Origin: Corythucha ciliata
Taxonomy: Eukaryota; Arthropoda; Insecta; Hemiptera; Tingidae
DNA: 64,000 nt
NCBI GenBank assembly: GCA_038030265.1
Contig: CM075939.1
Location: 33,647,253-33,711,252, forward strand
Direction of reading: 5' to 3'
The notes below the pieces were generated by a model. The model did not search any database, was not told the origin of the DNA, and was given only the letters and a program-made list of their open reading frames with translations. This document shows, one piece after another, positions 22,370 to 34,301 of the stretch; positions within the stretch are counted from its first letter, which is position 1, and every line of letters starts with the position of its first letter. Position numbers and translations under genes: made by a program.

Positions 22370-24430
22370 GGGTCGGAATTTTTAAGGGAGAAATTTTTTT
22401 TTGGCCAGGTAGAACCTAAAAATGAACTTGTCGCAACAAAGTGCTCTCTATCAATCTATAAGGTTCTTCCGATGTGAAGACCACTTTGATGTGAGTAAAT
22501 TCAATTATTATATAATCATAGAGGTCGGAAGCCTTCAGAGGCTTCATTAGTTTGTTTCTTCTTGTTTTCTGGCTCTTCCTTTCTCAATGCGAAGGATGAA
22601 GTCAGGATAACATTGCTCCGTTTCTTGATTCTTATAAGTCATTGAACCATTTTTCAGCTCGAAAGTGACGTTGAGAACTTGATGTGCCTGAGGACGTTTT
22701 CACCTACTTCGAGGACTCGCATACGCGAAGCCGGGAGTTGTACCCTCTCGATTTGAGTGCTAACGATCTCGACTGACGGATAAGCATTGTGGAAGCACCA
22801 ATAGATTTGTTTGGTCACATGACATTACTACATATTAAGCGTCTTTGCTCTTTCAAAGAGTAAATAAAATAGTAGAGAGGAAAAAACTCTTATTCACCGT
22901 ACAACTAGTCTGAGAACCTCCATAAATCACGCCCTACGGACTATTCAATGGACTATTAGGCGTTTTCCATTGTTTTTTAGCGAAGGAAAAGTGTAGCACG
23001 AGCAGCATTTCATTGAAAATTCTGGAAATAATAAATGAAAACATCTTTCAGTGCTGCACTTTTCCTTCACTTAAGACCGACAGACACCGACGGCATGCCG
23101 AAAACCACTTTTTCAACTTTTCTGATGTTGTACATCAAGAATGATAAGTCAGCTCGGACTCGATTTTTTTCACGAACACCATACTTCCATTCCTGTAGGG
23201 AACATGGAAGTAAAAAACAATGGAACACACCTATATTCTTACTCTTGTAAATTTGAAAGGGTTTAAGCGAAGAACAGAGCGTACAAATTATTTCCTTACT
23301 TTTTAGGCAACAAGAAGACAAGAACTTAATCTGTTCTGGAGAAGTTGAAAAGGAAAGATATCGTAAACGATCTGCTGGAAACTCAAAGATGTGGAGTTAT
23401 TTTTTATTTCATTCTTCATTACATTTTTGGGAATCTTTCGCCGCTAAAACAAGCATCCTCGTGTTACGCGAGAGCAAGTGAGGCTCGTTCAAATATGTAT
23501 TCGAATATTTATAATAATTTATAATAGTTTTTAATATTTATGTATTCAAATTTTTATTATTTTCTTTTTCGAAAATTCGCAATAAAATTGAATAATAAAG
23601 CAATATTCACTGTGTTAATGTCATTTTTCGAATATGGTTCGAACTAAGTGACGTCATCACACTCGGATATGAAATCAACATGGCGCGGGGTGTTTTTAGC
23701 TGGCCCATAAAATTCCCTACTTTGAAAATTCATATCAATTTAAATTTTCGTTGATACTGAAAAAAAATGCGCCAACCCTTTTTTATTTTTATTACCTTTT
23801 AGAAAAAAATGTTTCCAAAAAATGTGCAAGTGGCTCATTCGATAGGGAAACTCGTACGGAACGGTAAAAGTAACGAGTAACTTATTCTGCTACTGTACGA
23901 AAAGGGGACAAATCCTTTGTTTGGCATTATGAGTCGATTTGCGGCGTAACTCGCTGTTTATGGTACAAATCGGAGATTATCACAATAAACTGGTCAATAT
24001 TGGTCAACTGGCATCATAAATCCCTTTTTAGTCCGAGGGTCTCAGAAATCCTCTAGGTACTCTGGCAAGAAAACGTCATTAATTCAGCCCGTAAAGCGGG
24101 TACCAGCCACGGGAAGTGTCATTTTTCTCAAGAAGCTCAGAACTCAGGGCCATATGTGCACGCGCCACCTTCAGCAACCTCACAGTCAAGGAGGTTAAAA
24201 ATATACATCACAGTCGCAGCGCTTTCTTTTTTTTTTCTTTCCTGTCATTCTCCCTCTCTCCGGATCTTTGATAACAGCCGAATAGCTCTCAAATGAGCGA
24301 ACATCCAGATGGATCCCAGATGGAGAGATTCCCAGATGCATTTGACGGAGCCAAAATCGCAAAATTGGTTATTGAAATTGCCAGAAAAGCCCAGTTCATG
24401 AATGTTTTCCCCCAATGACACAGGACAGCG
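22370..24430. other. gene-free stretch
   Basis: About 2 kb without a recognisable gene. Mirrored GGAAAAGTGTAGCAC and GTGCTGCACTTTTCC boxes near 22985-23073 suggest a small foldback element. Confidence 0.4.
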
Positions 24431-25140
24431 AAATTTGTAATCTTATTATGAACCAGCCCCGAGAAATTATTTAATTCAGGGAGTCAACCCCGCGAAACTG
24501 GTATTGAGAGCGCAAAAGCATAGCTTGCGATTTTTTTTTTTAAATAACTTTATTGTACATAGTACATTCCAGTTAGGCGGATTACGCTTTGTATACACTC
24601 GGAACGTGAAACTTGCTTTGTGTAGTAGGCCTTGCGAAATTCTGAATTTTAAAAGAGCCAGTCCCTCGAAATTGGCTCTTCCCGAGTGGGCGAATCCCAC
24701 GAAATTGTTCTAGGCGTACAAATCTCGTTATACAGTTTGTTTTGAATGGACCATTTGTTTTTCAAAAAGACTTTTTAAAACTTAGCCAACACCCTGAAAA
24801 TAATTATTTCAACGGTGTGAAATCCATTGGATTTTTTGGTTAGCTGATCCGTTATTAGAAAGAGCCAGATTGCTTTTTCAAACGAGTCAAAGGCGGACAT
24901 TGTTCTCAAATTAAGTAACACCACGGAAATATGTGAAACAGTCAAATCCGCGAAATTTGAACTCTGGAAAAGCCAGAACAACTGCTTTTTTGAAGGTCCC
25001 AACCCCGTGAAATTGTTTTTTTTTTTAAAGACCCAGTGAAATTTGCTTTTTAGGGAGCCCACCCCGCGAAATTGGGTTCTGTGAATGCTAATAATCCGCA
25101 AAATTGGGCATTGAAAAGGCCAAACCCACGAAATTTCGTT
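24430..25140 (-). repeat. degenerate tandem array, inverted copy of the CAATTTCGTGG type
   Basis: CCCCGCGAAATTG and AACCCACGAAATT boxes recur about every 30-36 bases on the plus strand, so the unit reads AATTTCGTGGG on the minus strand. Minus-strand translations contain TKFRGFGLF-like peptides also produced by the 12.4-kb and 43.7-kb arrays. It is not a convincing gene because stops and frame changes are frequent. Confidence 0.7.
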
Positions 25141-25769
25141 TTTGAAGGACTCAACATAAAAGAGTGAAGGCTAGGAGGGGTATGTGCCCCCTGCAGTGGG
25201 TGTGTATTTGGGGTGAGTGTGGTGGGGACCATCACCAAATAAACTCTTAACTACGCCCATAAAGACGTCCGCGTGTATCGACCTTGGACTCACGTCTTGT
25301 CAAGTGAGCGGTCACCATCAGCGGGAAAATTTCTGCGGTCCCTGTAAACGTGCGCAAGTGGCCCCCACGCGCCATTGGCCAGGCGAAAAAGAAGACAATT
25401 TTGAAATTTTCCCGGGCACCGGAAAAATGATCCCGGACACCCGAAAAATTAGGACGTGTATGACGTCTTGTCCCCTTAATTAAGAAAGGCAATTAAGCCC
25501 CACTTAATTCCACCGCTATAAATACGTTTTGTCAGCGGACCCCCTCCCCACAACCGTGTTTCAGCACTTTCAACAAAATCTGTATTGATCAGTTATTACT
25601 ATAAAACAGATGGTATTTATGATAGTTAGAGGGCCAGAACCGTCGTTTTAGGTAAATTCATATAATTTTGAGAAACAATTTTGATCGCCTTTGTATCGGT
25701 CGATATTGAGCTTGAGCAAAAACGTATTTCAACAAAATCGTAGCAAAAATGCTCTTAAAAATTTAAAAA

Positions 25770-26005
25770 AGTACCGACAGCAGCCTGTCGGGAAAAGTGC
25801 ATTTCATTCATGCGACAACCGACCCAAACCTTATAAGTTAGAACGATATCAATGACATTTAGGCCGTTGTATAGAAGGACAAAATCGTGTTTATTTTTTA
25901 TCGCAGGCCCCTTTTTTGGCACCAACTGGGCGGGAGTCGGTTGGGTTGCCTACACGATATGGGGACTCTAGTTGAGGAGTTATTTGCTCTTTATCCCGGC
26001 CTAAA
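25770..26005. mobile_element. repeat family J, diverged copy 1
   Basis: CCGACAGCAGCCTGTCGGG followed by AAAGTGCATTTCATTCATG at the left, and CGGCCTAAATTTCATTCATT at the right, match the terminal and subterminal boxes of the larger copy at 43145-43610. Another diverged copy lies at 51940-52440. Confidence 0.6.
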
Positions 26006-26007
26006 TT

Positions 26008-26203
26008 TCATTCATTGATTGATATGATTGGTAGCACAGAGTCCTCGGGTTGGAAAAATTGACAGAGTCGTCCCACAGCATCACCGAACAACCCATTTAA
26101 CAGTTCCACTCTTCCATTAACTTCGGAATTTTTTCCAGGTACATTGTACATATCTACTGGACTACATGGAAAAAGTCCTGGCAATTCTTGCTCAAGTGCT
26201 TGC
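26008..26203 (-). CDS. possible terminal exon of an unrecognised gene
   Basis: After a possible splice acceptor (GCCATGTACAG) the minus strand is open for about 64 codons to a TGA at 26008. The peptide (for example NGRVELLNGLFGDAVGRLCQ) has balanced composition and fairly codon-like sequence, unlike the repeat-derived frames around it. No domain was recognised and no partner exons could be joined. It could be a decayed transposon protein or a chance frame. Confidence 0.25.
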
Positions 26204-27334
26204 CTGTACATGGCAATATATTTCAGTGTTCAAACGAAGCATTTTGGTGTTTTGTTTCACTATGTAATGAAAATTCTTCAATTATATGCGAATAATTTCG
26301 TATTGAGCCACTCCATGGGCTTCAGACAGCGCGTAATAAAAAAGAAATAATTCCATTTTTTTGAACTAGCATACAACGAAGCAAACCAGCTTCACATTTA
26401 GGACCGGTGCACACTTGAGTTTTTTTGCTCCGGTGCCACTGCCGATGTACATCAATACATGGCATTGAAAAATACAACAGAGGCCTCTTTAACACATGAA
26501 GTGTGAAGCTCTGATGAAGCTTTGTATCTTTTAAACCACTTTTGACACGAACAAAGGTCCTAATCACTTACTAATGGACAATATTATAAGGACTAATATA
26601 TCCCAAGATATAATATAGCTTTGGCTGTACCAACGCCAATTCAATTTTAAAAAGTGTAAAGAGTTCCCTCCAACTACTTATTTGAAAGCGGTGCCGCGAC
26701 TAGAAAAACCGCATGTGTGCATTGCTTCATAGCAACTAATGTATTTCAAGACATTCAGACCGCCAGTGCGGTACCGCAGCTTGGAAAAACGCAAGTGTAT
26801 TTGAACATCAGCTTCAGTACAAGACAGGAAAAGTCTCCGCGTGTACAGGGATTTACACTACTGCGTAACGCCCAAGTGAAAATCAAAGGCTTTTATTCAA
26901 TTTTTGACCGAAATTGAATAAAAACTCAGGATTTTACGGTATTAGCCACCCCGTCACCGACGACTGAATATAAAAATCAAACGTACCTTTTTCGGGGGAC
27001 AGAGGCAATGGAACACGCTTGAAAAGGTTTCAAATCTTCAACTCAAATCTTTCACTCAGACTGAACGCGACCACTGAACACCAAAAGATTGATCACGGCG
27101 ATTGGATTGTTGAACTTTCATTCATTCTTTTTCCACGAAGAAGAAGTCAGAACAGAACCGAAGAAAAGAACGTTACGTTATCACTAACCCCTCACGCAAA
27201 GTCAGATAGAACTTTGCCCCTCCAACTCTCCAACTACCGATACTGAGAGTAAATGGCGGGAACTGCGGACTTGAGACCGCCTGGCACCTAGGTTCTCTAC
27301 AAAACTCCAAAGTTCTCTACCCTTACTAATAGTT

Positions 27335-28735
27335 GGTCTGCGAATAGCAATAGTGATGTGCTATATTTCATGCTGGACTATTTTGTGTTGTAATGTTGGC
27401 AACACAACTGACGTTTGTTTCATCAATTTCAATTTATTTACATTTTTTTTTGGTAATTCAGTTGACGAATGATCCTCCGTATTAAAAATTATTTTACAGA
27501 ACATCGGTGTGACAACATATCAAAAAGACTCAATCTTCTTTCGAATGTGTGTTTTGTTTCTGGAATTATTCATATTGTAAGTGCCTCAATTGTATACAAC
27601 CTACCTAATGAAGGATTAAAAGTATTCGTCAAGCAATATTCTTCTAGCTACCTCACGGAACTTACAATTAGGACAGGTTTGTAAAACCAAAGAATATTAA
27701 GCTAAAACAAAGCGAGGCATCTCATACTCTTTTTTCATCTCTTTGATAAGATTCCGTATGTAATTATCCTCTCTATCATCTGACACAATTCATGCTTCTG
27801 TCTTGCTTTCTAGTCCAACAGCTACTCTAGTGCTTCAAATTTAGACTCTGGCTGACCAATAAAGCAAGAATTGGCCCCGCTTTAAGACTTGTACGTTTGC
27901 ACCAGAGTACGTCTCAAAAGTGACGAAATTAATCCATTTTGACCGTTACAGGTGGTGAGGTGTTGTCCTCCTGCTGAGGCTTTAAATTAGGACTCTGGCT
28001 GACTAATAAAACAAGATTTTGCCCCGCTTTAAGGCTTGTGAGATCACTAAATTTGAAGCATTAGAGGAGCTATTAATAAAACGTCGAGCGTTCTCAGCCA
28101 GAGGACAACACGTGTAACAGTCAAAATGGCTTAATTTCGCCAATTTTGAGAGGTACTCTGTTAAAACTTACAGGCCTCAAAGTGAGGAAAACTGTTGCTT
28201 TATTGGTCAGCCAGACTCTAAATTTGAAGCACTAGTGTAGATGTTGGATTAGAAAGCAAGACAGAAGCATGAATTGTATCGGATGATAGAGAAGATAATT
28301 ACATACGGAATCTTATCAAAGAGATGAAAAAAGAGTATGAGATGCCTCGCTTGTTTTAGCTTAATATTCTTTGGTTTTACAAACCTCCTCCTAATTGTAA
28401 GTTCCGTGAGGTAGCTAGAAGGATATTGCGTGACGAATAATTTCAATCCTTCATTAGGTAGGTTGTATACAATTGAGGCACTTACAATATGAATATTTCC
28501 AGAAACAAAACACACATTCGAAAGAAGATTGAGTCTTTTTGATATGTTGTCACACCGATGTTCTGTAAAATAATTTTTAATACGGAGGATCATTCGTCAA
28601 CTGAATTACCAAAATAAAGGTAAATAAATTGAAATTGATAAAACAAACGTCAGTTGTGTTGCCAACATTACAACACAAAATAGTCCAGCATGAAATATAG
28701 CACATCACTATTGCTGTTCGCAGACCAACTATTAG
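27335..28735. mobile_element. 1.4-kb palindrome (foldback element) with arms of about 500 bp
   Basis: The left arm from about 27335 to 27850 is mirrored almost base for base by about 28210-28735. Landmarks are GTTGGCAACACAACTGACGT with its mirror and GAACATCGGTGTGACAACAT with its mirror. Each arm carries the same open frame (27469 plus strand, 28593 minus strand; starts MILRIKNYFTEHRCDNISKR) with few changes, and it shows no recognised domain. The centre (27850-28210) contains a second nested set of mirrored boxes (GACTCTGGCTGACCAATAAA type). Confidence 0.85.
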
Positions 28736-29148
28736 GAGAATTTGTTTTTAGTGACAAGAGTGTGATTATTGTTTTCGGACTTGTGTAGAGGGAACGGCCC
28801 GAGAAAAGATAACAGTCGAGGAGAATTACCTTTTTTCGCCCGGATGTCGTCCACTCTTACAGGAGCAGTAGCTTTTGGATCGATTTTTTTTTTTTTTACC
28901 ATACTATGAACCATCGAAAGACGATGGATTATGGTTTTCTACATGATTTTGATTATGATAAAATTGCTTTCAGTCCGGAAGGAACAGAACGTGAACAGAA
29001 CTACACAGCTATTAACTACCATTAGTGCTACTAGCGACAGGCATTGCAAATGAGGATCAAGAAAGTTTCTCACGTGGTTTCTCACACAGAGCGGATCGGA
29101 TAAAAATGCAAATGCATTTTAGTGCATTTCATTTTTTTGAGTAATGCA
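28736..29148. other. gene-free stretch
   Basis: Nothing recognisable apart from a TGCATTTCATTT motif near 29120 that also occurs in the 42553-42662 array. Confidence 0.35.
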
Positions 29149-29464
29149 TTATGGTGCTATTATTACAAGTGAGAGTAAATCTCGACTAATCTCGACAGTT
29201 GAACTCTCTGAGAGTGCCAGGTGCTCTCTTCCGAGAACTCTCTGGCCCATTTAGACTTGCGAGTTGAGCTCGCGAGAAACTTTTTAACTTTTAAGTACTC
29301 AAAAACCTTCGGATGTAAACGCAGCTTTAAGCTTTACATTTGAGAGCCAGTCTAAATAGGCCAGAGAGTTCTCCCCCCCCCCTGCCGCCTGCCAGTATTT
29401 GGAAGCCTGGAACTCTCAGAGAGTTCAACTCTCGAGATTTACTCTCACCTGTAATAGCACCATT
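29149..29464. mobile_element. MITE of about 315 bp (TGGTGCTATTA ends)
   Basis: ATGGTGCTATTATTACAAGT and GAGAGTAAATCTCGA at the left are mirrored by TCGAGATTTACTCTCACCTG and TAATAGCACCAT at the right. Inner arms include GAGAACTCTCTGGCC and GGCCAGAGAGTTCTC. A C-run interrupts the right arm. Confidence 0.8.
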
Positions 29465-29599
29465 AGACTTAAAAATAGATCTCAAATCGTGTTCCGTTCG
29501 GAAAAATTTCAGCCATTAAATTATAACTGTTTTTTGAAGTAACGGACCAGTTGGAACGCCCTCAACGTTCGTCCAGAAACGAAAGGGGGGGGGGGAACT

Positions 29600-29949
29600 C
29601 TATGGAAAAACGCTAACTCACGGCTGAAATTGAGAAAAATCGCTGATTAGGACAAACGCTAATTCACGGCTCAAACTGAGAAACATCACTAATTCCCGGA
29701 TGAATTGAGTAAAATCGCTAATTATATGTAGATCGACAATTTCTTGTGGTCCGAAAGAAGTGGTAAATTCAGTTAACTTTCTAAGCACATGTTCCTAGAA
29801 CCATCTGGAAATTAGGGCCCTCAGGGTCCATTAGAAACTTGTCAAGTTATAGCAGATAAAGACGCTAGGGAAATCATGAGTTCGCAGATAAAAATCACTA
29901 ATTAGCGGCAAAAGTCAAGATCAACGCTAATTCGTATATAAAATTGACA
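29600..29949. repeat. degenerate tandem array (GCTAATTCACGGCT type), left part
   Basis: Units close to CGCTAATTCACGGCTGAAAT followed by TGAGAAAAA recur every 28-32 bases. The array continues at 31731-31810 on the other side of the inserted element 29950-31730, and a second array of the same unit lies at 46490-46850. Confidence 0.75.
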
Positions 29950-31730
29950 GGGTCTGTCTATAACGCGGATCTGCAGATCTGCAAGATTAACACCTCGCAT
30001 CTGCAGATTAACACCCCAAATCTGCAGATTAACACCTAAAATTCCGTAATTCAATGAACATGAGACTACAATTGAAAAATAAAGTTAAAGTAGACCAATA
30101 ATAGGCACAACATTACCGATCGTATTTTAATAAGACTATAATTAAGCGACACTCGAACAATCACTTTTACATCATTCGTTCAGACTTCAGTTACATGCAA
30201 CAGCCAATCATACCATTTACAAAAATATTCTTCAATTTTGACGCTTCCTTGTAAATACAACAGGCACTTCCCCCCGTAGCGTGCGGATCTGCAGATTCAT
30301 AAAAGCCTGCAGATCGGCCACTTAGCGTTAATTATTAGACCTCAAAATGCATAATAGAGCTAATCCAACAATTTAAGATAATTAACCTCAATTTTGACCC
30401 CTCCTTGTCAATGCAACAAGCTCTTACCCCCCTAGCCTGCAGATCTGCAGATTCATAAAATCCTGCAGATCGGCCACTTAGAGTTTATCGTACAGCCTAA
30501 AAATGCATACTAGAGCCAATCATAAATTTAAGATAATTAACCTCAATTTTGACCCCTCCTTGTCAATGCAACAAGCTCTAACCCCCGCAGCCTGCAGATT
30601 CACAAAAGCCTGCAGATCGGCCACTTAGCGTTAATCATTCAGCCTTAAAATGCATACTGGAGCTAATCCAACAATTTGGGATGATTCACTTCAATTTTGA
30701 CCCTTCCTGGTCAATACAACTAGCACTTCCCACCGTAGCGTGCAGATCTGCAGATTCATACAAGCCTGCAGATCGTCCACTTAGCGTTAATTGTTCAGCC
30801 TCAAAATGCATAATAGACGACATTTAAGATGATCCACCTCCATTTTGACGCCTCCTTGTCAATGCAACAGCCACTTCCCCCCCTAGCATGCAGATCTGCA
30901 GATTCATAAAAGCCTGCAGATCGGCCACTTAGCGTTAATCGTACAGCCTGAAAATGCATACTAGAGCTAGTACAACAATTTAGGATAATTCACCTAAATT
31001 TTGACCCCTCCTAGTCAATACAACTGGAACTTCCTCCCGTAGCGTGCAGATCTGCAGATTCATAAAAACCTGAAGATCGGCCACTTAGCATTAATTATTC
31101 AGCCTCAAAATGCGTACTAGATCCAATCGTACAATTTAAGATGATTCGCCTGAATTTTGACTTCTCCTTGTTAGTATGCATTTTGAGGCTGAATAATTAA
31201 TGCTAAGTGGCCGATCTTCAGGTTTTTATGAATCTGCAGATCTGCACGCTACGGTGGGAAGTGCCTGTTGTATTGACCAGGAAGGGTCAAAATTGAAGTG
31301 AATCATCCCAAATTGTTGGATTAGCTCTATTATGCATTTTGAGGCTGAACAATTAACGCTAAGTGACCGATCTGCAGGCTCTTATGAATCTGCAGATCTG
31401 CACGCTACGGGGGAAGTGCCAGTTGTATTTACAAGGAAGCGTTAAAATTGAAGCATATTTTTGTAAATGGTATGATTGTCTGTTGCATGCAATTGAAGTC
31501 TGAACGAATGAAGTAAAAGTGATTGTTCGAGTGTGGCGCTTAATTATCTTACTATACTTATAGTCTTATTAAAATACGATCGGTAATATGTTGTGCTTAT
31601 TATTGGTCTATTTAAACTTTCTTTTTCAATTGTAGTCTCATTTTCGTTGAATTACGGAACTTTAGGTGTTAATCTGCAGATCTGCAGATGCGAGGTGTAA
31701 ATCTTGCAGATCCGCGTTTTAGACAGACCC
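29950..31730. mobile_element. 1781-bp TIR transposon with 9-bp target duplication and internal tandem array
   Basis: The element starts GGGTCTGTCTATAACGCGGA and ends with the mirror (CCGCGTTTTAGACAGACCC). It is flanked by the exact 9-bp duplication AAATTGACA at 29941-29949 and 31731-31739. The inverted arms extend about 300 bp and are rich in ATCTGCAGAT boxes. Between them lie about six direct and two inverted copies of a unit of about 150 bp centred on CAGATCTGCAGATTCATAAA and GATCGGCCACTTAGCG. No transposase is encoded. A 9-bp duplication with long TIRs is typical of Mutator-like elements, so a non-autonomous MULE is the best class guess. Confidence 0.85.
30280..31180 (+). repeat. internal tandem array of about 150-bp units
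   Basis: Direct copies start near 30284, 30438, 30590 (shortened), 30747, 30888 and 31048, each with CTGCAGATCTGCAGATTCAT, a GATCGGCCACTTAGCGTTAA box and a TTTTGACCCCTCCT box. Inverted copies follow at about 31175-31440. The box is a near-perfect palindrome, so single strands could form many small hairpins. Confidence 0.8.
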
Positions 31731-32072
31731 AAATTGACAAAAATGCTAATTTGCGGCTCAACTAGAGATAAGCACTAATTCTCGGCTAAACTTGAGAAAA
31801 CGCAAACCCATGGTTTCTGAAGGCAACATTCGAACGATAGATGTAGGTCCGCCTTTGGGCCACCCTACTTGAACGATACGTCAGTTGTTCAATAGTTATA
31901 CTAAAAAGCTTTTCTGATGTTGGATTTTACACTGGAAGTACCAAAAAATTGAGAGCGAAAAAGAACCAAACGCTTGCGTAAACCCCCAAATCATGGCTCC
32001 CGAGTAAATTGGGGTTTTTTAAAGTAAAAACGGGAAGGAAAACCCAGAAGAAACTATCTCCTACAAACTCGA

Positions 32073-32336
32073 CCTATAAGATATGCCCTATAAGGTGCCC
32101 CATCAGGTTGCCCTGCCAAAGGAAGACGCTAGTTTCCCAGCGTCCTCCACCCACACTCCTTAACGAAGTTGAGGATATTCCCCGTAGCCATCTTGGAGAT
32201 GTCCTCCGGTTGAAGAACATATCAATTCCAAGGTGGTGAAAGCGTAATCGCCCCAGAGGCTCGCACTCACACAGTACGTGCTCTGACGTTTCCTCGGCCA
32301 AGTCGCAGAATCTTAATGTCCGGTTTCAGACTTCTC
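32073..32336 (-). pseudogene. LINE retrotransposon ORF2 C-terminal fragment
   Basis: On the minus strand an open frame reads NRTLRFCDLAEETSEHVLCE, continues CEPLGRLRFHHLG, and ends at a TAG near 32074. The C-x-n-H-x4-C arrangement after EETSEH followed by an LRFHHLG block is typical of the last zinc-knuckle segment of Jockey- or RTE-like LINE ORF2 proteins. No reverse transcriptase domain precedes it, so this is a 5'-truncated copy. Confidence 0.6.
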
Positions 32337-32380
32337 CTTTAGTCTGAGTGTAATTGGTAATCGAAAAAGTAATTCAATTA

Positions 32381-32560
32381 AGCGGCCCATACACGTACAA
32401 TAAATATTGCGCAAACTAGGGGTTCTACAATAAAATTGAACGTTTGTGGGTTTTATTGATGGGTTGCACAATATGTATAATGCACAACTCATTTTTATTC
32501 TGTAAACATCTGGAAAAAAAAATATTACGCAAACTAGTTTGTGCAATAATATTGTACGTA
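32381..32560 (-). mobile_element. PIF/Harbinger-like MITE, truncated copy
   Basis: It begins AGCGGCCCATACACGTACAA after TTA and shares ATATTGCGCAAACTAG and TTGAACGTTTGTGGG boxes with the 186-bp element at 50014-50199. The right terminal repeat is incomplete here. Confidence 0.7.
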
Positions 32561-32711
32561 ATTTTTAATTATTCGCGGAAGTGAAAAGTAATAGGCCATT
32601 TGTAATAAAACCCAGTTTTGGGAAGTAATTTGTAATTAATTACTCAAAAGGCTGTAATTCGCCCACCCCTGGCTGTATTTCCCATTTCACGGTAAAATTG
32701 TCGGATGATCT

Positions 32712-32878
32712 ACTTTGAGAGAAGGAAATGGATCGTATGGCCTCCCTTCGTACCCGCTCATGAAACTTCCTCGTAATTGTTGAAAAATTGCTTTCACCAT
32801 GTTTTCTGAAATATGAGAGGCGATTGATTGAAGAACGAGACTTAGGACTTCATCATAAGTTTCGAAAATCACTCTTTT
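32712..32878 (-). CDS. possible exon of unknown gene downstream of HROB
   Basis: After a pyrimidine-rich acceptor (TTTCTTTAAAAG) the minus strand is open for about 55 codons (FETYDEVLSLVLQSIASHIS and onward) to a possible donor AAA|GTAGAT. The composition looks protein-like and helical, but no family was recognised. Part of it (CATGAAACTTCCTC) resembles the end of MITE family B, which argues against a conserved exon. Confidence 0.2.
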
Positions 32879-32935
32879 AAAGAAAAAAAAAACAAAAAAA
32901 CATTACTTTAACTCTGTAAATTAGTATTTTTAAAC

Positions 32936-34301
32936 CTAAAAGTCTTCATATAAAGCGTCAACGTTGATACCGTCAAGTAGCGATTCAATGTCAAAAGTGG
33001 GTTTCTCTTTTTTCGATTCACTCACGGGGGGACAGCAACTTGTCGAAGGGAGCGCGGTAGGAAAAGTTGATTGGACCTTCGGACTTTTCATCGGCGGTAA
33101 GAAGCGCGACTCGACCGTGCTAGGGCGTTTTTTCGTGGGAGTCGGTTTCTCCTCTAACCATTCAGTTGCGGCACGTTTTAACGAGCCCACGTCACAGAGG
33201 ACTCCAACTTGGCGAGCTTGAAGTTTGCCGTCTGATGGAAATCCAACAAAGTACGGTTAAATAAACGGTAAAGGCGTAAAAGAGTCCAATTTCTTACCTG
33301 AATTCGTGTAAAATGCCAGTAAATTGTTCTCAGTAATCACTAGTTGTTTTCGAGATAGTATTCCTGATGTAATCACAGCGACGTTCCTCAGTAAAACGAC
33401 GTTACCAGGTGTTATTTCTTTGGAAAACTGTTCAATCACGTCTTTATGAAGAGTTCCGTGTATTTCACCTGCAACACATATTTTCAAAATTCTAGCTACA
33501 GCATCACGTTAACTCATTTACCGTATGGGTCCTTCAACACCAGTGTAGGGTCTGGCGTGTCTGTGTCCACAGACTGAATTAACACAGCCAAAAAAGGTAT
33601 TTTTCGCATGGCTCTACCAAGTTTTTGCACAGAGCTCAAATTTACCGAACTCATGACCGACCTATATTCGAAATCCAAGTCACGCATCATAGCCATCCAG
33701 GCACCACTCTCGAACTTTGTCTCAGACGCCTGAGACATAATTTCTTCTTTCTGTTGGAACACAAATCACGATTACACTCGAGTTTTTTGATAAATTCGTT
33801 GCTAATACCTCGTTATGATACATTTGTCGCTTCTCTTTCTCTAGTTCCAGGTTGAAGTCCTCTGTCACCAATAAAGATTCATTTCCTGTCTGGAGCAATG
33901 GATTAAAATAGCGAAAACATAAAAATTCGAATGTAACGTCCTCGAACTCACTCTCTCCGGCAGAAGACCAGCAGGGCCCGGAAATTTTCTCCGCATGACC
34001 GTTTTACCGACATTTCGGGTGCCTACAGCGTCAAACATTTTTATGACACTCTCGTGACACAAGTGCAATAATCATTTACTTACGCGAGGCGTTCATTGGA
34101 GACAGAGCATCAAGTTTCGGTTCAAAATTTGAAATGTCATGCATGGGTTTTGGGAGTCGGGACGAATTCGCGAGTTGTTCGTCGGCCGACTTGAGAAAAT
34201 CAAGCTAGAAAGTCCAACATTAGGGAGAATGAGAAACATAAAAGACACCATCTATAGCTCCTTACCGGCTCATAATCGAATTCTATTCCAGTTTCAAACA
34301 T
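32936..34301 (-). CDS. HROB: HROB, homologous recombination OB-fold protein (7 exons)
   Basis: HROB (C17orf53/MCM8IP) recruits and activates the MCM8-MCM9 helicase in interstrand crosslink and double-strand break repair. Exons in order: 34301-34266, 34204-34084, 34022-33952, 33889-33809, 33750-33522, 33468-33298, 33231-32936. All junctions are GT-AG with closing phases, giving 334 residues. The hallmark MRRKFPGPAGLLPE motif is at residues 62-75. The OB-fold domain (about 104-240) contains AVLIQSVDTDTPDPTLVLKD, DPYGEIHGTLHK and NNLLAFYTNSG. The last exon is low-complexity with a short acidic C-terminus (ESLLDGINVDALYEDF). It is much shorter than the human protein (about 650) because the disordered N-terminal part is reduced; a further upstream exon is possible. 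Four introns are 61-66 bases, the others about 53-62. Confidence 0.92.

Noticed and set aside
30280..31440. Regular repeats considered as a CRISPR array
   Set aside because: The units are about 150 bp with conserved interiors rather than short repeats with unique spacers, they change orientation, and they lie inside a eukaryotic TIR element.
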